In this document: piece by piece, positions 1 to 9,135 of the stretch | How the letters are laid out: every line of letters starts with the position of its first letter | Numbering within the stretch: position 1 is the first letter of the stretch | From: Acinetobacter populi | Lineage (GTDB): Bacteria; Pseudomonadota; Gammaproteobacteria; Pseudomonadales; Moraxellaceae | DNA length: 64,000 bases | Direction of reading: 5' to 3' | Assembly (NCBI RefSeq): GCF_002174125.1 | Contig: NZ_NEXX01000001.1 | Coordinates: forward strand, 1,035,159 to 1,099,158 | Notes under the pieces: generated by a model | The model's database searches: none | The model's input: only the letters and a program-made list of their open reading frames with translations | Told to the model about the DNA's origin: nothing | Translations under genes and position numbers: made by a program

Positions 1-276
1 ACTTTCAATAAAAATATTCTTGTACATGAACAAAAAATTCCTAATGGTATTCTAAAAGAATTAATCGTTCGTCAACCTGCAACGGTGATAAAGAATCTAC
101 AGTGGGGCAACCGTCTGGATTTATGCTTAAAAGATCAGGCACAGGTACAAAATTTAAGGCATCAGTATTTACACTGGTCAGCACGTAAAAGCTATAACGG
201 TGGATTAACGGATGATCTAGGCTATACCATCCGCTTAAAAAATGGTTTGCCGTACAGGAAGATACATAATGGCTAA
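1..276 (+). CDS. C-terminal fragment of an unrecognised protein
   Basis: The frame is open from base 1 to a TAA at 274-276, so this is the last ~91 residues of a gene that starts outside the window. It is rich in basic and aromatic residues (motifs HQYLHWSARKSYN and LGYTIRLKNGLPYRK) and has no membrane segment. A GTG at 85 could begin a 63-residue product, but the open upstream frame makes a partial gene far more likely. The stop overlaps the start of the next gene (ATGGCTAA, 269-276), so the two are translationally coupled. I do not recognise the family. The pairing with a membrane-anchored partner would fit an effector and accessory pair, but that is inference only. Confidence 0.6.
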   Translation, partial: TFNKNILVHEQKIPNGILKELIVRQPATVIKNLQWGNRLDLCLKDQAQVQNLRHQYLHWSARKSYNGGLTDDLGYTIRLKNGLPYRKIHNG

Positions 277-1618
277 AAATAAAAAAACCAATATAGTCAT
301 CAGTATTGCTTGTATATTTTTTTTAGCTTTAATTTTATTTCAAGGATATCGTTATATGACAGACTACATAAAGCATAAGAATGATGTTGAATGGGGCGCA
401 AGAGTTGCCAATGCCATGTTAACTAATTATAAAAATAAAGATGATTTATATGTGGAATCATATATTGTTAAATCGCCGGTGGATAAAAACTTAAGAACTG
501 CATTTTATCTGGCTGACGGTACATGGCTACGTACTCTGGATGGTACTGGTGGAACATGGGGGCGTGGTGGGAACCCTTTGGGTGGTAACTCATTTAAGCA
601 ACCTTTGCCTGAAGTGATGCATATCACCTATTTTGACAGTTATGATAACCAATTTTATCAGTTGATCCAGAATTTACCCAAAGAAAAATTAATAACATTA
701 TTTACTCATATATATAAAGGCATGGGTGATACTGAAAGTACCCCAAGGGTTTATCATGATATCGAAATCGGTTTTGCCCCTAAAGGCTGGGTGATTGTCA
801 CAGCCGTCGGTCCGGGGATTCGTCAGGAAATTGGTTCATGGCAAGCCAAAAAGATTGAAGCGGATTATACCCAAACAATAGGGCTAACATATACAAGCGA
901 TTTAGAATATTTAAAAACACAAAATTTAAGAGAAGAAGCAATAGAAACAGCAAAAAAAGACTTTGAAAAAAACTATCCGGAAATCTATAAACGCTGGATC
1001 AAGGGCGAATGGACAATTAGTCCGGAATGGTACAAACGTATGCAGACTCGTTATCCATGGAATCTGGAGGTTACGGCAGAGAATGGGGAATGGTCCGGTG
1101 AATATTACGCAGAATATGCCAATACCGAACGCTACGAAATATTAGAGGATCAGATAGAACAAGATAAAACCAGATTAAAAGCTGTACCGATCAAACTGGT
1201 CACATGGATTACCTATAAACCCACAGGTGTGCGGTACTGGGTAGAAGTTCATCTATTCCCGATTCCGAAATGGTCGGCGGATCAATATATCCCCTATTAT
1301 AACGATCCTAATCTGGATTATTTCTTTAAGCGTTTTGAATATCTTTATCCAAAACGTAGTCTGGCAACGAATGAACAGACTGCACAACCTAATGAATTTT
1401 CTACAATCAAAATGGATTTTGATGATGATTTTAAATTGAAGGATATTTATTTACAAAAAGGTAATGAGAAATTACCCATCGAAGGTGCCTATGAATATTA
1501 TCTTGCACCTGTAGATGACGATCGGGGTAAATATCTACCTGAAATGGGTCATCAATATTTTCTTACCGAACCCAAAATGAAGGATTTAACCGATCCCCTA
1601 TTTGCGGATCGGGAATAA
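269..1618 (+). CDS. Hypothetical membrane-anchored protein
   Basis: About 449 residues. The ATG at 269 is chosen because AGGAAG lies at 256-261 with 7-nt spacing and the start overlaps the upstream stop. The N-terminus is KNKKTN followed by one hydrophobic segment (about residues 8-28, IVISIACIFFLALILF), so a signal anchor with a large periplasmic or exported domain is expected. The rest is hydrophilic and aromatic-rich (many Tyr and Trp), with a Gly-rich stretch near residue 95 (GTGGTWGRGGNPLGG). No catalytic motif is recognised. Coupling to the upstream gene suggests the two proteins act together. Function unknown. Confidence 0.7.
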   Translation: MAKNKKTNIVISIACIFFLALILFQGYRYMTDYIKHKNDVEWGARVANAMLTNYKNKDDLYVESYIVKSPVDKNLRTAFYLADGTWLRTLDGTGGTWGRGGNPLGGNSFKQPLPEVMHITYFDSYDNQFYQLIQNLPKEKLITLFTHIYKGMGDTESTPRVYHDIEIGFAPKGWVIVTAVGPGIRQEIGSWQAKKIEADYTQTIGLTYTSDLEYLKTQNLREEAIETAKKDFEKNYPEIYKRWIKGEWTISPEWYKRMQTRYPWNLEVTAENGEWSGEYYAEYANTERYEILEDQIEQDKTRLKAVPIKLVTWITYKPTGVRYWVEVHLFPIPKWSADQYIPYYNDPNLDYFFKRFEYLYPKRSLATNEQTAQPNEFSTIKMDFDDDFKLKDIYLQKGNEKLPIEGAYEYYLAPVDDDRGKYLPEMGHQYFLTEPKMKDLTDPLFADRE

Positions 1619-1653
1619 ATCACATCTATTTTCATAAAATAAATGTGATTTAT
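1615..1653. terminator. AT-rich convergent hairpin after the hypothetical gene and parE
   Basis: The 11-bp arms ATAAATCACAT (1615-1625) and ATGTGATTTAT (1643-1653) are perfect complements, and the inner TATTTT/AAAATA can extend the stem. It sits between two convergent genes. A second 7-bp hairpin (CCGATCC/GGATCGG, about 1590-1612) overlaps the end of the plus-strand gene. No strong U tract follows on either strand, so termination efficiency is uncertain. Confidence 0.45.
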
Positions 1654-1705
1654 ATATGCTTGATAACACATAAGTTGAGTAAAAGATCAAAAGAAATCGT
1701 GCTGA

Positions 1706-3589
1706 TCATATCCCGATATCAGCCAGATTACCTTTTTGTTCCAGCCATTGCTTACGATCTGGTGCACGTTTTTTGGCCAGCAATTTATCCAGCAAAATTG
1801 CAGTAAACTGCATATCATCAAGATCAAGCTGAACTAGACGACGTGTATTCGGGTCCATAGTGGTTTCACGCAACTGAATCGCATTCATTTCACCCAATCC
1901 TTTAAATCGAGTAATTTGTGGATTTTTATTGCCTTTAACATTTTTCAAGATACTGTCTAGCTCATCGTCATCAAGCGCATAATGTACATCTTTGCCAATA
2001 TCAATCCGATACAGCGGTGGCATAGCAACGAACAAATGCCCGTCCTCAACCAGTGTTGGAAAGTGCTTGACAAATAAGGCACAAAGCAAGGTAGCAATAT
2101 GCAAGCCATCGGAATCGGCATCGGCAAGAATACAGATTTTGCCATAACGCAATTCGGATAGATCATCACTGCCCGGATCTACCCCGATGGCAATGGCAAT
2201 ATTATGTACTTCTTCCGAAGCCAGAACTTCATCAGAAGCCACTTCCCAAGTATTTAGAATTTTCCCACGGATTGGCATAATGGCCTGAAAATTCTTATCC
2301 CGCGCCTGCTTGGCACTGCCCCCTGCGGAATCACCTTCGACAATAAATAGTTCGGAGTCTTCACGGGTAACACCAACACAGTCGGCAAGTTTTCCGGGTA
2401 AAGCAGGACCAGAGGTAATTTTTTTACGCTCAACTTTTTTAGCTGCTTTTAGACGACGACCAGCTTTGGTAATGGCAAGCTCAGCCAGTTGTGTAGCGAC
2501 TTCCGGATATTGATTGAGCCAAAGGGCAAAGGCATCTTTGGCAATATTTTGTACAACACCTGATGCTTCACGGCTAGATAACCGCTCTTTGGTTTGTCCG
2601 GAAAATTGTGGTTCCTGAAACTTGAGTGACAAAATATAATTCACGCCATCCCAGACATCTTCAGGGGACAGTTTTAAATTCCGTGGTAATAAATTGCGTA
2701 ACTCACAAAATTCCCGCAATGCATCGGTAATTCCTGCGCGTAAGCCATTTACATGGGTACCGCCCTGTGCTGTCGGAATCAAATTGACATAGCTTTCCTG
2801 AACCTGCTCGCCGCCATCAACATTCCAGCAGATGGCAAATTCACAGCTAGATTTATCAACCTTTCCTTGAGAAATAAAAGGAATCTCTGGCAGAATGTCC
2901 CGATCCTGAACTTCATCCTTTAAATAATCCAGTAGGCCATTTTCAAATTGCCATTCTAGTTTTTCGTGATTAATTTCGTCGATATATTCAATATGTAAAC
3001 CTGCGGCAAGTACCGCTTTGGCTTTTAGATTATGCTTGAGTGCTTTTAAAGCAAATTTGGCGCTATCAAAATATTTGGGATTAGGCCAAAAATGTACCAC
3101 TGTCCCAGTACTGCGTTTAGGTGCCTTACCTTCAAAAACCTGTAATGGTTGTGTCGCTTCTCCATCGGCAAAATGCATTTGATAGAGATTACCATCACGC
3201 TGCACGGTCACATCAACCTTAGTGGATAATGCATTCACCACAGAAATCCCGACACCATGCAAACCGCCTGAGAACTCATAGTTTTTATCGCTGAATTTAC
3301 CGCCGGCATGTAGTTTGGTCAGGATAATTTCAATCCCGCTTTGTCCATATTCCGGATGAATATCAACTGGCATGCCGCGGCCATTATCTTCAACCGACAA
3401 CGAGCCATCAGCATAAACCACCACTTTAATTTTATTGGCATGGCCTGCCAGTGCCTCATCGACTGCATTATCAATCACTTCCTGTGCCAGATGGTTTGGT
3501 CGAGTGGTATCGGTATACATCCCTGGGCGACGACGTACAGGGTCTAAACCAGATAAAACTTCGAGTGATTGTGCAGTATATTGCGACAC
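1706..3589 (-). CDS. parE: DNA topoisomerase IV subunit B
   Basis: A 627-residue type IIA topoisomerase ATPase subunit that works with ParC to decatenate daughter chromosomes and relax supercoils. The N-terminal GHKL ATPase shows VIDNAVDEA, the DNGRGMP box and GGLHGVG. The TOPRIM domain shows the EGDSAGGSAKQARD motif (about residue 415) and the metal-binding DADSDG. The C-terminal tail is short, as in ParE rather than long GyrB. The GTG start at 3589 aligns with the E. coli ParE N-terminus (RRRPGMYTDTTRPNHL follows at the same distance). parC lies about 25 kb away on the same strand, so the two are not cotranscribed. Confidence 0.97.
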   Translation of the reverse strand: MSQYTAQSLEVLSGLDPVRRRPGMYTDTTRPNHLAQEVIDNAVDEALAGHANKIKVVVYADGSLSVEDNGRGMPVDIHPEYGQSGIEIILTKLHAGGKFSDKNYEFSGGLHGVGISVVNALSTKVDVTVQRDGNLYQMHFADGEATQPLQVFEGKAPKRSTGTVVHFWPNPKYFDSAKFALKALKHNLKAKAVLAAGLHIEYIDEINHEKLEWQFENGLLDYLKDEVQDRDILPEIPFISQGKVDKSSCEFAICWNVDGGEQVQESYVNLIPTAQGGTHVNGLRAGITDALREFCELRNLLPRNLKLSPEDVWDGVNYILSLKFQEPQFSGQTKERLSSREASGVVQNIAKDAFALWLNQYPEVATQLAELAITKAGRRLKAAKKVERKKITSGPALPGKLADCVGVTREDSELFIVEGDSAGGSAKQARDKNFQAIMPIRGKILNTWEVASDEVLASEEVHNIAIAIGVDPGSDDLSELRYGKICILADADSDGLHIATLLCALFVKHFPTLVEDGHLFVAMPPLYRIDIGKDVHYALDDDELDSILKNVKGNKNPQITRFKGLGEMNAIQLRETTMDPNTRRLVQLDLDDMQFTAILLDKLLAKKRAPDRKQWLEQKGNLADIGI

Positions 3590-4049
3590 GTGTTGAGGTT
3601 CCCTTTATCTAACAAGCAAAAATTTAATGATATGGCGTCTGTACAGTATAATATTTTTTGCTAAAAAAACATGCCTAGATGCATAATTTGCAAAAGCCAC
3701 GACAAGTTACGACATTATTTTGGCTAAATTTTCATTGATCCCAGCAATTTATCTGTGCGATAAATCACATTTAATCGAACTTTTATAAAGAATGTATTTA
3801 TTTTCATTAGTTACTTTACCAAACCCTGTTTTTAGTTTAAAACAATCAATAGCGCCATAAAGTACAAGGACAGCATGACATTTAGATACATTGTCAGACA
3901 AAAACTTGATGATGTAAGCTACTGATGCGTTATTTTAAAACCATATCAGCATTTTAAAACGATAGCTGTGGAAATGTAGACAGTTAAATTGCCCTATTTT
4001 GAATGATTAAAATAGCCAGGGTAAAATTGTATAGGCGAGGATCGCAACG
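3590..4049. promoter_or_regulatory. Divergent intergenic region between parE and a hydrolase gene
   Basis: A 460-bp AT-rich spacer with no credible ORF. It must hold the parE promoter on the minus strand and the hydrolase promoter on the plus strand. TATTAT-like elements occur around 3650 on both strands. A 7-bp inverted repeat CTATTTT/AAAATAG (about 3994-4015) lies just before the hydrolase SD (GAGG at about 4037) and could be an operator or leader hairpin. No other structure is evident. Confidence 0.35.
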
Positions 4050-5405
4050 ATGCCAAGTTTAACACCATTACACGAAACCTATTGTCGCTGGGATTCCACG
4101 CCGCCCAATCAAGCCGATGTGATTGAAGGTTTAGCACAGCTTGTTACAGTCAATTTACTGGGTGTACATGATGTTATCCAGCTGATTCATAGAGAAATTT
4201 TATTAAAAACATTGGGTTTTACTCAAGAACAATCCAACCGGATTCTGGCGCGTCCATTTGTACAAAAACTGTTTCGTCAAGGCTATCGTTTTGCTCAGGG
4301 CTATGGACAACATATTGTTGCACCAGCTTTACGCCATTTGAATTTTCGCTTTCCAAATTTACAACAAAAACCGCTCAATCCGGCACTGCATTATTTTATT
4401 GGTGCATTAAATGGCGTATTGGGAAATTACCTGTTTCAACATCAGAATCCGCTGGCACTGCCGATGGTATTTTACGATCATTATGGTCAACGACAAAGTG
4501 GTGAAATTGCGGGTCGTGTGGTGATTATGGTACATGGTCTGTGTATGAGTCATCTGTCTTGGTCGCACGGCAATTATGGCGGTGTGGGCGAAAGACTTTT
4601 AGCGCAACGTGATAATAACATCATGCTCTATCTCAATTACAATACAGGACGACGTATTTCGGCGAATGGTAAAACCTTTGCATGGCTGATTGAAGATTTA
4701 ATCCAGCGTAATCCCCGTATCACCAGTATTGATTTAATTGGGCACAGTATGGGTGGTCTGGTGACGCGTAGTGCGTTGTTTTACGGCAAACAGAATGTCC
4801 ACCACTGGATCAACAAAGTTGGTAATCTGGTCTGTATTGGTTCCCCACATCACGGCGCCGTACTGGAACGACTTGGCTTTATGCTTCAGGATAATTTGGG
4901 GCGGTTACCGATTCTAGATCGTATTGGTCGCCTTACCCAGATTCGTAGCGATGGCATTATGGATTTGCGTTATGGCAGTGTGCGTGATGATGACTGGGAA
5001 TATCTTGATGGTCGCTCTGGTACGCTACAAGATGTACGAAAACCTGCACCGATTCCAAGCCGGATTAATACCTTTCTGGTTGCCGGTAGCATCGAACTCA
5101 AACCCAACCACTCCAAAACACTTGAAATGATCGGAGATTATCTGGTCAGTGTCAGTAGTGCATTGGGTGAACATCCCAATATCAAATATCAACTCAAGGT
5201 GCCAGAGTCGCACAAAGCCATTTTTTATGGTTTAAATCACATGGAGATTCAATATCACTCCAGTGTTGTAGAGCAAATCACGCGCTGGTTATATCCAGAA
5301 CGAGATAATGTACAGGACTGCAAAATCGAGGAAATTGTTGAAGAAGCCCATGAGCATTTACACGATGCCGACATGTATACTTTAAAAGGCATTGTCGAAA
5401 CCTGA
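4050..5405 (+). CDS. Alpha/beta-fold hydrolase (lipase/esterase-like)
   Basis: 451 residues. The nucleophile elbow GHSMGG (about residue 233, Ser) and an oxyanion-hole region VIMVHGLCMSH (about residue 154) mark an alpha/beta hydrolase of the PGAP1/lipase type. A later His in SHKAIFYGLNHMEIQYH probably completes the triad. No signal peptide is visible, so a cytoplasmic location is likely. The ~150-residue N-terminal extension before the hydrolase core is unassigned. The start has a GAGG SD about 10 nt upstream. Substrate unknown. Confidence 0.8.
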   Translation: MPSLTPLHETYCRWDSTPPNQADVIEGLAQLVTVNLLGVHDVIQLIHREILLKTLGFTQEQSNRILARPFVQKLFRQGYRFAQGYGQHIVAPALRHLNFRFPNLQQKPLNPALHYFIGALNGVLGNYLFQHQNPLALPMVFYDHYGQRQSGEIAGRVVIMVHGLCMSHLSWSHGNYGGVGERLLAQRDNNIMLYLNYNTGRRISANGKTFAWLIEDLIQRNPRITSIDLIGHSMGGLVTRSALFYGKQNVHHWINKVGNLVCIGSPHHGAVLERLGFMLQDNLGRLPILDRIGRLTQIRSDGIMDLRYGSVRDDDWEYLDGRSGTLQDVRKPAPIPSRINTFLVAGSIELKPNHSKTLEMIGDYLVSVSSALGEHPNIKYQLKVPESHKAIFYGLNHMEIQYHSSVVEQITRWLYPERDNVQDCKIEEIVEEAHEHLHDADMYTLKGIVET

Positions 5406-5525
5406 TCTCAACTTGTCTAGTACGATCATATCAGACCGCCAAAAAGCCCACATATTTTGATTAGGCAAGCATGTCAAATACTGCTATGCTCTGCACTTTC
5501 TGCATACACCTATCCCTATTCATTG

Positions 5526-6554
5526 ATGTCTAATCACAGCTCTTTTGCCGACAAACTTTTACACTGGTTTGATGTTCACGGTCGCCATGATTTACCTTGG
5601 CAGATTAAAAATGATCCTTACAAGGTCTGGGTATCTGAAATCATGTTGCAGCAAACCCAAGTCAAAACCGTGCTGCAATATTATGATCGTTTTATCTCAC
5701 GATTTCCTACAGTCGCAGCATTGGCACAGGCAAGCTGGGACGAGGTTGCCCCCTATTGGGCTGGACTTGGTTATTATGCACGTGCCAGAAACCTGCATAA
5801 GGCAGCACAGCAAGTAGTCGAACAAGGCAATTTTCCAAAAGACCTTGATGGCTGGATAGCTTTATCCGGAATTGGACGCTCTACTGCCGGTGCCATGATG
5901 TCTTTAGGCTTAGGACAATTTGGCGTGATTCTCGATGGCAATGTCAAACGTGTACTGTCCCGTTATTTTGCAATTTCAGGGGACTTATCCAAACCTGCCA
6001 AAGACAAGGAATTATGGCAACTGGCAAGCGAACTTGTGCCACAGGATCGTCATGCCGACTATACTCAAGCCATCATGGATCTAGGCGCAACCATTTGCAC
6101 ACCGAAAAAACCGCTCTGTCTATATTGTCCGATGCAAGAGGATTGCCAGGCATATCAACAGAATAATGTACTGGCATATCCCGAGAAAAAAGCCAAAAAG
6201 ACTGTACCGATTCGTCAGGGACATGTCATGATCTTTGAACATGCAGCACATTGGCTATGGCAGAAACGGCCAAATGAAGGCTTATGGGGCGGCTTATATA
6301 GCTTGCCTATTATTGAAGATGAACAGGAATTGATAACCTTTCTGGACAAGTGGCAGTTAAAGGAAAGTGGTCAAAGTCAGGTTCAACATCAGTTTACCCA
6401 CTTTACATGGCAGTTAAAGTGTCATAAATTTTCTGTAGATGCTGCAACGAGTGCCCAATTGGCAACTTATTTTCAGGCCATGCCTTATTTGACGAAACAC
6501 ATTCAACAAGGTGCAATTCCCACAGCCATGCAAAAAGTGATTGCTCAATTTTAA
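5526..6554 (+). CDS. mutY: A/G-specific adenine DNA glycosylase
   Basis: A 342-residue enzyme that removes adenine mispaired with 8-oxoguanine. The HhH-GPD domain has catalytic Glu in SEIMLQQTQV, the hairpin LSGIGRSTAGAM and catalytic Asp in VILDGNVKRVL. The 4Fe-4S loop C-X6-C-X2-C-X5-C is intact (ICTPKKPLCLYCPMQEDC). The C-terminal NUDIX-like MutT domain follows. The ATG at 5526 is preferred over an upstream alternative start at 5457 because it gives the family N-terminus (ADKLLHWFDVHGRHDLPW). The next gene begins 27 nt downstream. Confidence 0.96.
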   Translation: MSNHSSFADKLLHWFDVHGRHDLPWQIKNDPYKVWVSEIMLQQTQVKTVLQYYDRFISRFPTVAALAQASWDEVAPYWAGLGYYARARNLHKAAQQVVEQGNFPKDLDGWIALSGIGRSTAGAMMSLGLGQFGVILDGNVKRVLSRYFAISGDLSKPAKDKELWQLASELVPQDRHADYTQAIMDLGATICTPKKPLCLYCPMQEDCQAYQQNNVLAYPEKKAKKTVPIRQGHVMIFEHAAHWLWQKRPNEGLWGGLYSLPIIEDEQELITFLDKWQLKESGQSQVQHQFTHFTWQLKCHKFSVDAATSAQLATYFQAMPYLTKHIQQGAIPTAMQKVIAQF

Positions 6555-6581
6555 TATTTAAAAGGATCGGTTTGGCGACTC

Positions 6582-7136
6582 ATGTTCAATACTATATTTA
6601 AAACTCGAAATATTTTCTTTATTTTCATGAGTATGATGTTACTGCTGATTGCCGGCTGTGCATCAAAACCTATCAAGTCCACACCATTAAATCAAAACAT
6701 GATCCGCCAATTACAACAGCAACCTTTATCTAGCCGTCTGCCTGTTCCGGTACAGGGCGTATCACGTAAGCAACTCAATGATACGTGGGGGGCCGCCCGA
6801 AGTCAGGGACGTTCGCATGAAGGTATTGATATCATGGCGGAAAAAGGCACAAAAGTTTATAGTACAACAGATGGTCTAGTGGCCAGCCTAAAAGGTAATA
6901 ATCTTGGCGGCACAGTGATCTGGATCATTGGCCCATCCGGCTCATGGCATTATTATGCACATCTTTCCAAGCATAAACGTGGCTTAAATGAAGGTGATTA
7001 TATTCGTAAAGGCGATTTAATCGGTTATGTTGGCAATACGGGTAATGCCCGTTCCACCGCCCCTCATTTACACTATGGTATTTATTTAAGTGGAAAAGGT
7101 CGTGGTGCCACCAACCCTTATCCCTATCTCAAATAA
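6582..7136 (+). CDS. M23-family peptidase lipoprotein
   Basis: 184 residues. The N-terminus has a hydrophobic stretch ending in the lipobox LLIAGC (about residue 26), so the mature protein is lipid-anchored. The LytM/M23 domain shows the zinc ligands in SHEGIDIM and HLHYG, and the third in WHYYAHLS, so it is probably an active peptidoglycan endopeptidase. Unlike NlpD it has no LysM domain. It sits 27 nt after mutY, with an 80-residue gene starting 12 nt downstream, so the three may be cotranscribed. Confidence 0.88.
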   Translation: MFNTIFKTRNIFFIFMSMMLLLIAGCASKPIKSTPLNQNMIRQLQQQPLSSRLPVPVQGVSRKQLNDTWGAARSQGRSHEGIDIMAEKGTKVYSTTDGLVASLKGNNLGGTVIWIIGPSGSWHYYAHLSKHKRGLNEGDYIRKGDLIGYVGNTGNARSTAPHLHYGIYLSGKGRGATNPYPYLK

Positions 7137-7148
7137 TCAGGATTTTCC

Positions 7149-7391
7149 ATGGATATTGCACAGCGCTTAATCGACTTTGCCGAAGCAGGTAATCAACAAA
7201 AAATCATTCTTGCCAATGGTCAGGTACTACAGGGCTGGATTATGGAAATCACCGATGAAGCATTATTAATCAGTACCGGATTTAGTGATAAAGTCGGTAA
7301 GGATTGCTGGATTAAGCTCAGTGATTTAACACAAGCACAGTTAAGCTACTGGGATAATCGTAATGATGTATGGCAACCCTTTATATTATAA
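7149..7391 (+). CDS. Small hypothetical protein, 80 aa
   Basis: A short acidic protein (MDIAQRLIDFAEAG start) with alternating hydrophobic segments (IILANGQVLQGWIMEI, ALLISTG) that suggest a small beta-barrel. That pattern resembles Sm-like folds but is too weak for assignment. No transmembrane segment or cysteine motif. It follows the M23 lipoprotein by 12 nt and precedes a membrane protein by 30 nt, consistent with one operon. I do not recognise the family. Confidence 0.7.
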   Translation: MDIAQRLIDFAEAGNQQKIILANGQVLQGWIMEITDEALLISTGFSDKVGKDCWIKLSDLTQAQLSYWDNRNDVWQPFIL

Positions 7392-7421
7392 TTATTTTTA
7401 GTATATTTCGGAGGATACTTC

Positions 7422-8093
7422 ATGAATATCAGAATGCTTCATCTGATTCAAAGTGGTATCCAGAATCGTCCAACTTTCTTCATTGCTGCAAGTCTTGGCA
7501 TTGTTATTAGTTTAATCCTGAGCTTATTTACCCACTGGACATGGTCAACCATTGTCCTACTGGGCTGGAACAGTGTGGTCTGGTTTTATCTAATCATGTT
7601 ATTTCAAAAAATCTGGCAATCCGAACATCAGGACATCCAACAACGCGCACAAAAACAGGATGAAAGTAAATGGATCATTATGTTGATTCTATTACTCTCT
7701 TTAATCATGTCAATGATTGCCATTATTGCTGGCTTATCAGATTTGCCTGAACAGGGTCCAACCAAAGTCGGACACATTATCATTGCTATTTTTACTATCG
7801 TGTCTTCATGGCTGATGATGCATACCATCTTTGCTATCCATTATGCACATGATTTTTATATTGCCAGACTAAAACAAAAAGATGGTGGTTTAACATTTCC
7901 CAATACAGAATACCCAACCTATCCGGATTTTATCTATTTTAGCTATATTATTGGTACATCTGCACAAACTGCCGATGTCTCGATTACCACTCGCAAAATG
8001 CGTTTGCTAAATATTTTTCACTGTACATTATCCTTTTGTTTTAATACGTCTTTACTGGCCATTCTCATCAATGTGGTCGCAGGTTTTATTTAA
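7422..8093 (+). CDS. DUF1345-family membrane protein
   Basis: 223 residues with about five predicted transmembrane helices. The DUF1345 signature is near the C-terminus: FIYFSYIIGTSAQTADVSITTR followed by a last helix. An HYAHDFYIARLK segment links helices 4 and 5. A GGAGG SD lies 7-8 nt before the ATG. Function is unknown in this family; the protein is in the inner membrane. Confidence 0.8.
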   Translation: MNIRMLHLIQSGIQNRPTFFIAASLGIVISLILSLFTHWTWSTIVLLGWNSVVWFYLIMLFQKIWQSEHQDIQQRAQKQDESKWIIMLILLLSLIMSMIAIIAGLSDLPEQGPTKVGHIIIAIFTIVSSWLMMHTIFAIHYAHDFYIARLKQKDGGLTFPNTEYPTYPDFIYFSYIIGTSAQTADVSITTRKMRLLNIFHCTLSFCFNTSLLAILINVVAGFI

Positions 8094-8212
8094 TTGATTT
8101 GCTTACCTTGGCTTGATTAAAAGCTTATAAAATCATGTCAGATTTAGCGCATGACTGGTATTTTTATTGATAAAGTCTTAATCTTGATTTTTCTTATTTT
8201 TGCTACATACAC

Positions 8213-8860
8213 ATGTTTGGTATTACTGATTTAAGTACCTATTTAATCGGTACAATTTTAATTATTCTCCTGCCCGGTCCAAATTCCTTATATGTCATGT
8301 CTGTTGCTTCCCGTCACGGACTCAAAGCAGGCTATCGCGCTGCATGGGGAGTATTGACGGGTGATACAATTCTGATGTTACTCACTGTGATCGGTGCTGC
8401 CTCACTGTTAAAAGCGATACCAATGCTATTTATTATACTCAAAGTCATTGGTGCAATTTATCTCGGCTGGTTAGGCAGTCAATTATTAGGTGCAGCATTA
8501 CAACGCTGGCGATCCCGTCATTTAGCCGAACAGATTGCCTTTGAGCCGTCCACAAGCTCAAACCGGTATTTTGCTCGGGCAATGAGTATTAGCTTGCTCA
8601 ATCCAAAAGCGATTTTATTTTTTCTGTCTTTTTTTATTCAATTTGTTGATCCAGCCTATCCCTATCCAAGTTTAAGTTTTTTGATGTTAGGTATTTTACT
8701 TCAGATCTGTAGCCTCACTTATTTGAGTAGTCTAATTCTGGCAGGTGCAAAAATGGCTGATTTCTTTAAATCACATCTAATACTCTCGACATTAGGCATT
8801 GCATCGGTAGGAATTTTATTTTTTGGATTTGCATTAAAACTGGTAATTTCAAGTATTTAA
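8213..8860 (+). CDS. LysE/RhtB-family amino-acid exporter
   Basis: 215 residues, about six transmembrane helices. The family signature LLPGPNSLYVMS lies near residue 20 and the second conserved stretch SISLLNPKAILFFLSFF near residue 125. Members export amino acids such as homoserine, threonine or leucine in antiport with protons; the substrate here cannot be read. The ATG has no good SD. Downstream lies a minus-strand sRNA candidate. Confidence 0.88.
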   Translation: MFGITDLSTYLIGTILIILLPGPNSLYVMSVASRHGLKAGYRAAWGVLTGDTILMLLTVIGAASLLKAIPMLFIILKVIGAIYLGWLGSQLLGAALQRWRSRHLAEQIAFEPSTSSNRYFARAMSISLLNPKAILFFLSFFIQFVDPAYPYPSLSFLMLGILLQICSLTYLSSLILAGAKMADFFKSHLILSTLGIASVGILFFGFALKLVISSI

Positions 8861-8883
8861 TCAGTAATAAAGCCAAAATTTAG

Positions 8884-8967
8884 CTAAAAAAAAAGCTTAT
8901 CCGAGGGTGGATAAGCTTATGAAAATCAAATTCAAATAAAGAGAGATTACAGACAACTCAATGTCTG
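8884..8967 (-). ncRNA. Candidate intergenic small RNA
   Basis: On the minus strand a promoter-like pair TTGAAT (8996-9001), 17 nt, TATTAT (8973-8978) is followed about 6 nt later by a predicted transcript. It opens with a perfect 6-bp hairpin CAGACA-TTGAGT-TGTCTG (8950-8967) and ends in a strong intrinsic terminator. No minus-strand gene precedes this terminator, so it must serve an RNA of its own. Predicted length is about 84 nt. No ORF of note. An unpaired U-rich middle could bind Hfq. I recognise no known RNA family. Confidence 0.6.
8886..8918 (-). terminator. Intrinsic terminator of the sRNA candidate
   Basis: Perfect 10-bp stem AAGCTTATCC/GGATAAGCTT (8893-8902 and 8909-8918) with a 6-nt loop. 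On the minus strand it is followed by a run of T (complement of the A run at about 8886-8894). On the plus strand no T run follows, so it is oriented for minus-strand transcription. Confidence 0.75.
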
Positions 8968-8972
8968 AGCGC

Positions 8973-9001
8973 ATAATATAACCAGTTTTTTTAAAATTCA
9001 A
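8973..9001 (-). promoter_or_regulatory. Predicted sigma-70 promoter of the sRNA candidate
   Basis: Minus strand: -35 TTGAAT (complement of 8996-9001), 17-nt spacer, -10 TATTAT (complement of 8973-8978). The start would fall near 8966-8968, exactly at the 5' base of the first hairpin. Confidence 0.55.
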
Positions 9002-9135
9002 GTATTTTTTAATTTATTTAGCCTTTTTCTAAAGATCTTTAGATTTTCTTATCAAAGAAAAATCAGCAATTTTTCACCAATTCGCGCAGTATCATATTGC
9101 TTTATGCTAGCATAATAAAATTGTATAACAACAAG

